Origin: Rhizobium sp. Q54
Lineage (GTDB): Bacteria > Pseudomonadota > Alphaproteobacteria > Rickettsiales > UBA1997
Direction: 5' to 3'
DNA: 6,663 bases
Assembly (NCBI GenBank): GCA_945865855.1
Contig: CAMBES010000075.1
Location: forward strand, 1 to 6,663
This document shows, piece after piece, positions 1-5,228 of this stretch (positions are counted from its first letter, which is position 1; each line of letters begins with the position of its first letter). A program made the translations under genes and the position numbers. A model generated the notes under the pieces. It worked only from the letters and a program-made list of their open reading frames with translations, was not told the DNA's origin and ran no database searches.

Positions 1-46
1 CACAGTGCTCAAAATTAACTTTTAGCCAGTAAAATAGATGGTTGCC

Positions 47-1216
47 TTACCATTTCTTCTCAAATTTCTTGCGTAAAATAATCGCCACTAAATTGAACAA
101 AATTAGAAAGGTGAGCAGTAGCAAAATTGCTGCAGAAGTTTTTTCCATAAAACCAATTTCTGGAGAATCAGACCACAAATAAATTTGCACCGGCAGCACA
201 GTTGTTGGGTCGGTAAAACCCTGCGGAATGTCTGCGATAAAAGCCACCATTCCAATCATTAGCAGCGGCGCGGTTTCGCCCAGAGCGCGGGAAACGGCAA
301 GAATCGTTCCCGTCATTATTCCCGGCATTGAGAGTGGCAATAAATGGTGCAGCATTACTTGCATTTGTGAGGCGCCAAGAGCCGCGCCAGCGTCGCGAAT
401 CGAACTCGGAATTGAGCGAATCGTGTTGCGTGTGGCAATAATTATTACTGGCAGCACCAACATGAAGAGGGTCATTCCGCCCACTAAACTAGAAGAACGA
501 GGCAGATGCATGAATTGCAAATAAACTGTTAAGCCAAGCAATCCGTAAATGATTGAAGGAATAGCGGCGAGGTTATTAATGCTGATTTCAATAATGTCGG
601 TGAGGCGATTTTTCGGCGCGAATTCTTCGAGGTAAAAAGCGCACATTACTGCAATTGGAAAAGCAAAAATTAGGAAGATTAGCATTACTAAAAACGAACC
701 AACTAAACCAGCGCCAACTCCGGCAATTTCTGGCTCGCGCGAATCGGCAAATTCAAAAAATTTCCAATTAACAACTTTGCGAATCTCGTTTTTTTCTTTG
801 AGGTCCGAAAGCCAAAGCAACTGATTTTCATTGAGTGCCGAAGAATTTTGATGTTTGAAAAACATGTCAGATTTTGACGAAGCGCTGATCCAAATTTGTT
901 GTTTTCCGCTTTGTTCTTTCGCTTCTAAATTGCTGGCTTTGCTTACGAGTTGGTAAAGAGAATTAATTTCTGCGATCGTCTTGGCCTCAGGAAATCTCTG
1001 CCTCAAGCCGTCTTTGATTGCCTGGCGGTAATCTTCGTTTTGATTTATTTCGAGTGCAATTTCCGTGCGCCAAAAAGCCCCAGAAGCTTTGCTAAAAATT
1101 GCCACAAATAAAATCGCCAAAAAAGCGAGAGCAAAAGCAGTTGAGGCAACGCCAAGCATTTTAAATCGACGCTCTGCGGCGTTACGTTTTTTTAAATTTT
1201 TAATTTCTCTACCCAT
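47..1216 (-). CDS. pstA: Phosphate ABC transporter permease PstA (alphaproteobacterial long form)
   Basis: Inner-membrane permease subunit that pairs with PstC and the ATPase PstB to import phosphate delivered by periplasmic PstS. The 389-residue product begins with a basic stretch (about 4-19), a membrane segment (about 20-42), and then a soluble, probably periplasmic, region (about 50-160) of the DUF3333 type found in alphaproteobacterial PstA. The BPD_transp_1 permease domain fills about 165-385, with NNLAAIPSIIYGLLGL at 214-229, an EAA-loop region DAGAALGASQMQ at 275-286, and ALGETAPLLMIG at 311-322. The ATG at 1216 lies inside the pstA-side copy of a 23-bp direct repeat. Upstream is only a weak purine-rich stretch (aagaaaaaat), not a clear Shine-Dalgarno site. 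pstA would normally abut pstC, but here the AlbA_2 gene separates them. The reading frame is complete. No pstB is visible in the 46 bases left after the stop codon. Confidence 0.94.
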   Translation of the reverse strand: MGREIKNLKKRNAAERRFKMLGVASTAFALAFLAILFVAIFSKASGAFWRTEIALEINQNEDYRQAIKDGLRQRFPEAKTIAEINSLYQLVSKASNLEAKEQSGKQQIWISASSKSDMFFKHQNSSALNENQLLWLSDLKEKNEIRKVVNWKFFEFADSREPEIAGVGAGLVGSFLVMLIFLIFAFPIAVMCAFYLEEFAPKNRLTDIIEISINNLAAIPSIIYGLLGLTVYLQFMHLPRSSSLVGGMTLFMLVLPVIIIATRNTIRSIPSSIRDAGAALGASQMQVMLHHLLPLSMPGIMTGTILAVSRALGETAPLLMIGMVAFIADIPQGFTDPTTVLPVQIYLWSDSPEIGFMEKTSAAILLLLTFLILFNLVAIILRKKFEKKW

Positions 1217-1232
1217 ATTTTTTCTTATAATT
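1210..1232 (-). repeat. 23-bp direct repeat, pstA-side copy (DR-A)
   Basis: This 23-bp stretch is identical, in the same orientation, to 2993-3015. It holds the first codons of pstA (ATGGGTA on the minus strand) and the AT-rich sequence immediately upstream. Identity stops at both edges: the base beyond 1232 is a here and t at the other copy, and the base before 1210 is c here and t there. The pair brackets the AlbA_2 gene exactly and looks like a target-site duplication or recombination core. Confidence 0.95.
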
Positions 1233-1269
1233 ATTTAGTGGAGATATTTTGTTCTAGCTTAGAGCTGCA

Positions 1270-1283
1270 AAGGCTTAAGCCTT
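1270..1283. repeat. 14-bp perfect palindrome downstream of the AlbA_2 gene
   Basis: aaggcttaagcctt is its own reverse complement. It lies about 33 bp past the stop codon of the AlbA_2 gene and inside the insertion unit. It has no loop and no following U-tract on the minus strand, so it is a poor intrinsic terminator. It could be a dimeric protein-binding site or a recombination feature of the element end. Function unknown. Confidence 0.5.
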
Positions 1284-1290
1284 ATTTAAT

Positions 1291-1330
1291 TAATTATTTA
1301 TTAATTATTTATTAATTATTTATTAATTAA
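1291..1330. repeat. 11-bp AT-only tandem repeat at the 3' end of the AlbA_2 gene
   Basis: Three perfect copies of taattatttat lie at 1291-1301, 1302-1312 and 1313-1323, followed by a partial copy (taattaaa). The stop codon of the AlbA_2 gene (1318-1316) lies in the third copy, and the last residues (LINK) are encoded by repeat sequence. The array can slip by whole units. Because 11 is not a multiple of 3, unit changes inside the coding part would alter the C-terminus, while changes downstream would be neutral. Confidence 0.9.
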
Positions 1331-2986
1331 ATTTCTCCATTCTGGGGTTTTTCGAGTGCCGTAATTTTTTATTGATCTATCTCTTTTTGCCATCTCGTTA
1401 AGCAGGTTGTTAATTTTTATCTTTTTTTGCTGCTCAGATAATACGTCGGACAATTTATCTAATAATAAATCATTAATTTCCTTTCTTGAGGCGTCGTTAT
1501 ACTGATCTAAGAATTTTAGAATCATCGCCTTGTAGTGGGCGTTATCGAAAGCTCTGTTTTTTATGTATCTAGCCTTCTGACCCACTATCTCGGAAATTTT
1601 AGCGGAGATAAAATATTGCCCCTTTCTGCCATCGATCAGTTTGTCTTTTTTTAACAAATTAACCTCGGTGAGGTTTATGGGTAATTTTTTCTGTACTTGG
1701 TCGAGAAGAAGTATTGCCCTTAGTTCAAGGTCTCTTTCTTTTAAGGTTTTTGAGAACTCCTCGTTGATAACCTTGCCGGTGATTTTTACTTTTACCTTGC
1801 CGCCCGAAAAGTCATAATCCGGCATCGGAAAAAGCCTCTTTCTCTGAAAGTTAAATATTTTCTTGATGCCGCCGCCGTGGGTTTCAACCATGTTTAGATT
1901 CTTCATCGCCTCAACCAAGAAATGGTTACGATAAATTTCTTCTGGCGAATCTTGTAGGACGACATCTTCAACCGATTTTGGCAAAAAAGATCCGCAGTTT
2001 GAGAAGATTAGATGGTCATCTTCAAATTCGATTACGTTGATTCTTCCTCTTTTTTCGTAGTCTTGGTGGGCGATCGCATTGTTAATCGACTCCCTGATAG
2101 AGAAGGGCTCATAGCGTAAAAATTCATCGGGAAACAAAGTGTTATTGCCCAAATGAACATACTTCAAATTTCTGATTCTGACGAAAACTTCATCAACCGC
2201 CAAAATAAAAGGGATCGAAAAAACCTCTCCGGCTTTAATTTGATTATCTAAAGTTCGCAGTTCCCACAATATTTTAACGGACGATCCCAAGAAATGTGCC
2301 GATTCTTCTCTGCCCAGTAAAATCAGTGATGTTCGAGTGATTTGGCCTTTAATTGTTAGTTTTGCTTTATCGAGAAATTTTGCGTCATCCCATCCACCTA
2401 TCTCTTCACCATATTTCGGATTGCGGATGGAGAATTGCTCCCTGGCTTTGTTGATTGCTGCCGGCTCCAAATCTCCGATGGTTGCGGTGGGAATAATTGC
2501 GGAACTCCAATCTTCAGATGGATTTATCTCATCAAGGATTTCATTCAAACGATCCCGGGTCATTTCAACCAAACTATCCCCAATTCTCTGCCAAGATTTT
2601 TTATGAGCGTAAACCGGCAATCTAAAGGAGTGTTTGGGGATATAGAAAATCCAGATCGTCTTGTTTGTGTCGGAAGTGGTAAAGTTTTTTACCTCAAATT
2701 CGTTGAAATTTAAGTTGGGGCAATTCCCTAAGATTCTCTGTTTGATATTCTCAATGGAGTAATCGGCAAAATCCGCGATGCCTAAAATTTCTAAAGTTTT
2801 ATCCTTTACTCCAACAATTAAATGACCGCCCTGCATATTAGAAATTGCCGAGATGTAAGAGATTGCGTCTTCCCCACTTCTTCCTGAGATGAAACTTTTT
2901 AGCGATGTCCAACTTTTCCATTCGCAGCACTCATTTTCTTTGGGAAAATTTTCTAATAGAAATTTTTGTAGCTCTTTTTCATTCAT
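1316..2986 (-). CDS. Schlafen-like AlbA_2 domain plus GHKL-ATPase protein inserted in the pst operon
   Basis: The 556-residue protein has three parts. An N-terminal AlbA_2 (Schlafen-type) domain (about 15-125) carries E17-x4-E22-W-K24 and AISNMQGGHLIVGVKD at 47-62. A central to C-terminal GHKL/HATPase_c_4 module of the kind labelled RecG-like contains SIRESINNAIAHQDY (296-310, the N-box region) and the glycine box ETHGGGIKKIF (368-378). A C-terminal helical, winged-helix-like segment (about 480-552) ends the protein. Length and domain order match complete members of this family, so it looks intact. Family members are variously annotated as DNA-binding regulators or RecG-like proteins, and Schlafen relatives in animals are RNA endonucleases; the function here is not established. 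It begins 6 bp inside one flanking repeat and is read with pstC and pstA. Upstream sequence (gggtaagacct) offers only a weak ribosome site, so coupling to pstC termination is plausible. Its codons use fewer GCG/CGC words by eye than the pst genes. Confidence 0.9.
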   Translation of the reverse strand: MNEKELQKFLLENFPKENECCEWKSWTSLKSFISGRSGEDAISYISAISNMQGGHLIVGVKDKTLEILGIADFADYSIENIKQRILGNCPNLNFNEFEVKNFTTSDTNKTIWIFYIPKHSFRLPVYAHKKSWQRIGDSLVEMTRDRLNEILDEINPSEDWSSAIIPTATIGDLEPAAINKAREQFSIRNPKYGEEIGGWDDAKFLDKAKLTIKGQITRTSLILLGREESAHFLGSSVKILWELRTLDNQIKAGEVFSIPFILAVDEVFVRIRNLKYVHLGNNTLFPDEFLRYEPFSIRESINNAIAHQDYEKRGRINVIEFEDDHLIFSNCGSFLPKSVEDVVLQDSPEEIYRNHFLVEAMKNLNMVETHGGGIKKIFNFQRKRLFPMPDYDFSGGKVKVKITGKVINEEFSKTLKERDLELRAILLLDQVQKKLPINLTEVNLLKKDKLIDGRKGQYFISAKISEIVGQKARYIKNRAFDNAHYKAMILKFLDQYNDASRKEINDLLLDKLSDVLSEQQKKIKINNLLNEMAKRDRSIKNYGTRKTPEWRNLINK

Positions 2987-2991
2987 AGGTC

Positions 2992-3918
2992 TTACCCATA
3001 TTTTTTCTTATAATTTTTGATCACGGCGAGGGCGACGATGTTGAAAATGAAAGTGACAACAAACAGCGTCAGTGCTAGCGCGAAGGCGGCTAGGGTTTTG
3101 GGGCTGTTGAATTCTTGATCGCCTACCAAGAGGGTAACGATTTGTGCGGTTGCGGTAGTAACTGAATCGAGTGGATTAAAGGTTAATTTCGCAATTAATC
3201 CTGCGGCCATTACAACAATCATTGTTTCGCCAACCGCGCGCGAGATTGCGAGAATCAAAGCCCCGACGATTGAAGGGGTCGCGGCGGGCAAGATTACTTT
3301 TTTAATCATTTCAGACTTGGTGCTGCCGAGAGCCAGCGCCCCATCTTTCAAAACTTGTGGCACGGAATTTAGTGCGTCATCAGTGAGTGATAAAACGAAA
3401 GGAATGATCATTATTCCCATTACAAAACCAGCGGCCAAAGCGCTTTCGGAGGCGACCTCGATTCCGAAGCTGGCGAAGAAATATTTAAAAAATGGCGCGA
3501 CAAAAATCACTGCGAAATAGCCGTATACAACGGTCGGCACGCCGGCAAGCACTTCTAAAATTGGCTTTAAATAATCGCGAGTCTTGGCTTTAGAATAAAA
3601 ACTAAGATTGATCGCGCCCATAATTCCCAAGGGCACAGCCACCGTCATTGCAACTAGCGTTATTAATAAAGTGCCCAGAAAAACTGGTACCGAGCCGAAA
3701 GAACTTGAGCCGACTTCTTGCTCGGCAGTCATTGCCATTTGCGGGTTCCAGCTAGTTCCGAAAAGAAAATCGAGTGGATTTACTAAGTCGAAAAATCGCA
3801 TTGCTTCGAATAAAATCGAAACTGTGACGGCGATTGTGATTAAAATTCCGATGCCTGCGGTTATAGACAAAGCAAGAACTCCGGCACTTTCAATTTTTCT
3901 TCTGAGGCGTAAATTCAT
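2992..3918 (-). CDS. pstC: Phosphate ABC transporter permease PstC
   Basis: Inner-membrane permease that forms the phosphate channel with PstA. The 308-residue product has a basic N-terminus (NLRLRRK), a first membrane segment (about 13-37), then the BPD_transp_1 domain with FGSVPVFLGTLLIT (74-87), LEVLAGVPTVVYGYFA (121-136), the EAA-loop region KDGALALGSTKSEM (191-204), and AVGETMIVVMAAG (228-240). Length is close to that of E. coli PstC. The ATG at 3918 gives the expected short cytoplasmic N-terminus. No Shine-Dalgarno sequence is visible before it (attacctcATG). The last codons (NYKKKYG, stop TAA) lie in the 23-bp repeat that recurs at the start of pstA. In the inferred ancestral junction the stop would be TAG with the same protein. 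It is first in the minus-strand operon and diverges from rsmE with 31 bp between start codons. Confidence 0.95.
   Translation of the reverse strand: MNLRLRRKIESAGVLALSITAGIGILITIAVTVSILFEAMRFFDLVNPLDFLFGTSWNPQMAMTAEQEVGSSSFGSVPVFLGTLLITLVAMTVAVPLGIMGAINLSFYSKAKTRDYLKPILEVLAGVPTVVYGYFAVIFVAPFFKYFFASFGIEVASESALAAGFVMGIMIIPFVLSLTDDALNSVPQVLKDGALALGSTKSEMIKKVILPAATPSIVGALILAISRAVGETMIVVMAAGLIAKLTFNPLDSVTTATAQIVTLLVGDQEFNSPKTLAAFALALTLFVVTFIFNIVALAVIKNYKKKYG
2993..3015 (-). repeat. 23-bp direct repeat, pstC-side copy (DR-C)
   Basis: Identical over 23 bp to 1210-1232 and in the same orientation. It encodes the end of PstC. It also contains a relic of the pstA start: ATG at 2999-2997 opens a six-codon frame (MGKTYE, stop TGA at 2981-2979) that overlaps the start codon of the AlbA_2 gene. 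This relic is what an insertion at the old pstC/pstA overlap would leave behind. Confidence 0.95.
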
Positions 3919-3949
3919 GAGGTAATGATTATTTTTTAAAACTTTCTAA
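3919..3949. promoter_or_regulatory. 31-bp divergent intergenic region between pstC and rsmE
   Basis: The start codons of two divergent genes are 31 bp apart in an AT-rich gap. Any promoter for pstC must reach back into rsmE coding sequence, and any promoter for rsmE must reach into pstC. I see no convincing -35/-10 pair, no clear Pho-box repeat and no strong ribosome-binding site for either gene. A regulatory role is inferred only from position. Confidence 0.3.
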
Positions 3950-4675
3950 ATGAAAAAAATTCGTCTCTTTATTTCGGAAAAGAATCTCGGTTTGGGCACA
4001 AGAATCAAGCTTCGTGACAATGATTTCGATTACCTGATCAAGGTAATGCGTCAAAAAATTGGCGACAGGTTTTTTATTTTTAATGGGCTAGATGGTGAGT
4101 TTGTAGCGCAAATTACCGAGATCGAAAAAAAATCTTTGAGCGTGGAAGTTGGCAAAAAAATTTCTGACCTAAAAAAAGTTCCAAACGTTACTTTGGCTTT
4201 TGCAGTGATCAAAAATGTACGAATTGATTTTGTGGCAGAGAAGGCAACGGAATTAGGCGTTGCAAGGTTTCAGCCGATTTTAACCCAGCGAACAATTGTC
4301 GATAAAATTAATCTCGAACGTTTTTCGGCGAATGTGAAAGAGGCTTGTGAACAGTGCGAGAGAAATGATTTTCCAGAAATTTTTCCGTTGAAAAAGCTGG
4401 AGAAGTTTTTGTGCGAAGACGGAATTGAGAAGAAGATTTTAATTCTCTGTGATGAGTCTGGGCAAGGCGCAAAAGCGAGTGAAGTTTTGCCTGCGCTGCG
4501 TGACAGAGAAAAAGAAATCGTAGTTTTAATTGGGCCAGAAGGTGGTTTTTCAGAAAGCGAATTTAGTAAAATGCGTCAGCTCAAGAATCTTTTTGCAATC
4601 TCGCTCGGGCCTCGGATCTTGAGGGCGGATACAGCGATGATTTCGGCACTAACTTTAGTTCAAGAATTTTTGTAA
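3950..4675 (+). CDS. rsmE: 16S rRNA (uracil-1498-N3)-methyltransferase RsmE
   Basis: SAM-dependent SPOUT-class enzyme that methylates N3 of U1498 in 16S rRNA of the 30S subunit. The 241-residue product has an N-terminal PUA-like RNA-binding region (about 1-70) followed by the knotted SPOUT domain. Family motifs are EKATELGV (97-104), EQCERN (134-139), IGPEGGFSESEF (194-205) and LGPRILRADTA (219-229), the last forming the SAM-binding knot. Length is normal for the family. The ATG at 3950 gives the usual short IRLF-type N-terminus; the preceding tttcta is not a Shine-Dalgarno sequence, so initiation may be weak or SD-independent. It diverges from pstC and heads a plus-strand run with the thioredoxin and ABC genes, 118 bp upstream of the thioredoxin start. 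No functional link to phosphate uptake is implied. Confidence 0.96.
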   Translation: MKKIRLFISEKNLGLGTRIKLRDNDFDYLIKVMRQKIGDRFFIFNGLDGEFVAQITEIEKKSLSVEVGKKISDLKKVPNVTLAFAVIKNVRIDFVAEKATELGVARFQPILTQRTIVDKINLERFSANVKEACEQCERNDFPEIFPLKKLEKFLCEDGIEKKILILCDESGQGAKASEVLPALRDREKEIVVLIGPEGGFSESEFSKMRQLKNLFAISLGPRILRADTAMISALTLVQEFL

Positions 4676-4744
4676 AAAGTTAACTCGCTATTTCTGTTAA
4701 GGCGCAAAGTCAGTGGAGTTTTTCAATTATTATGAGGCGCGCCT

Positions 4745-4773
4745 TTCTTATCCTCGCTTACGCAAAAATGACG
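4745..4773 (+). repeat. Diverged copy of the palindromic repeat element upstream of the thioredoxin gene
   Basis: Aligned by eye to the arm at 6127-6158, this 29-bp stretch shares the edges (ttct, then atcc.cgc, and cgc....atgacg) with about 21 of 30 positions identical and one gap. The central CCCC/GGGG stem has decayed to cctcgc/gcaaaa. On the minus strand it could still fold in RNA using several G-U pairs around a GUAA loop. It lies between rsmE and the thioredoxin gene and creates an apparent N-terminal extension of the thioredoxin reading frame. Confidence 0.6.
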
Positions 4774-4793
4774 AAAAAATAATTTTAATCAAA

Positions 4794-5228
4794 ATGAAGG
4801 TCTCTCTCCTTGCTATTTTCTTGCTCTGCATTTTTTCAAAAACGCTTTTTGCGGACGAGCCTAAAAATCTTGTCGTCACAACTTTCGACGGCAAAGATTT
4901 CGACTTAAAAAAGCTGCGTGGCAAAATTGTTGTGGTGAATTTTTGGGCTTACTGGTGCGAAAATTGTGCGCGGGCAATGGTCGAGATTGACGAGTTGCAC
5001 AAAGAGTGTCCCGACATTGATATTATTGGACTTAGCATTGATCGTAAAACATCGCTAAAAGAGATTTTGGCGCGAGCAGATAAGCTAAGCTATGCGAATG
5101 CTTTGCTGGCTAATGCGAGTGTTAATAATTTTCCTGAAATAGAAATGATTCCAACGACTTACATTGTGAATGAAAATGGTGTCGCAAAAAAAATAAATGG
5201 AGTGCCGAAATGCTCGCAATTGAAATAA
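4794..5228 (+). CDS. Exported TlpA/ResA-like thioredoxin-fold protein
   Basis: Probable periplasmic thiol-disulfide oxidoreductase. From the ATG at 4794 the protein has 144 residues: a signal peptide (1-20, ending SKTLFA before DEP), a thioredoxin-fold domain with the active-site motif WAYWCENC (C55, C58), and the cis-proline in MIPTTYIV (P120). The frame is open back to an ATG at 4713, but that adds 27 residues ahead of the signal peptide and crosses a diverged repeat element, so 4794 is preferred despite the lack of a clear ribosome site. The CENC pair replaces the CPPC common in TlpA/ResA/CcmG. The C-terminus is short: after the NENGVAKKINGV strand only seven residues remain, where the family usually adds another helix. 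The last 19 bp overlap the ABC gene, so the two are probably co-transcribed. The substrate is unknown. Confidence 0.82.
   Translation: MKVSLLAIFLLCIFSKTLFADEPKNLVVTTFDGKDFDLKKLRGKIVVVNFWAYWCENCARAMVEIDELHKECPDIDIIGLSIDRKTSLKEILARADKLSYANALLANASVNNFPEIEMIPTTYIVNENGVAKKINGVPKCSQLK
5199..5202 (+). promoter_or_regulatory. Shine-Dalgarno site for the ABC ATPase gene
   Basis: GGAG lies 7 nt before the ATG at 5210 and inside the end of the thioredoxin gene. It is the clearest ribosome-binding site in the window. It supports 5210 as the true start and a translationally coupled, overlapping gene pair. Confidence 0.7.

Larger units (their letters stand above)
1233..2992 (-). mobile_element. Putative single-gene insertion unit between pstC and pstA
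   Basis: These 1760 bases lie between perfect 23-bp direct repeats; one repeat plus the interior makes a 1783-bp unit. It holds one gene (2986-1316), which starts 6 bp inside one repeat, and 83 bp of AT-rich non-coding sequence (1233-1315) at the other end. Removing one unit makes pstC end KKKYG with stop TAG and overlap the pstA ATG by 8 nt, a compact operon junction. This strongly suggests insertion into an intact pstC-pstA pair. I see no terminal inverted repeats at the two edges and no transposase, integrase or reverse transcriptase motif. The class of element and its mechanism are unknown. A 23-bp duplication is long for an ordinary insertion sequence and closer in size to a site-specific recombination core, but homology-directed acquisition is also possible. 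Confidence 0.65.

Noticed and set aside
1..12. Possible start of pstB on the minus strand: a TTG at 12-10 followed by codons S, T, V and a GTG at 3-1.
   Set aside because: pstB is expected after pstA, but four codons with a rare start and no ribosome site cannot support a gene call. The real start may be beyond the left edge.
228..524. Plus-strand open frame antisense to pstA, with similar ones antisense to pstC and to the AlbA_2 gene.
   Set aside because: They lie wholly inside strongly supported genes, carry no recognisable domain and have low-complexity composition. They are shadows of the true frames.
1233..2992. Classical insertion sequence or group II intron.
   Set aside because: There are no terminal inverted repeats at the unit edges, no transposase or reverse transcriptase motif, and the duplication is longer than usual for insertion sequences.
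4713..4793. Longer thioredoxin gene starting at the ATG at 4713.
   Set aside because: It would place 27 residues, partly from a decayed repeat, in front of a clear signal peptide. The ATG at 4794 is far more likely.
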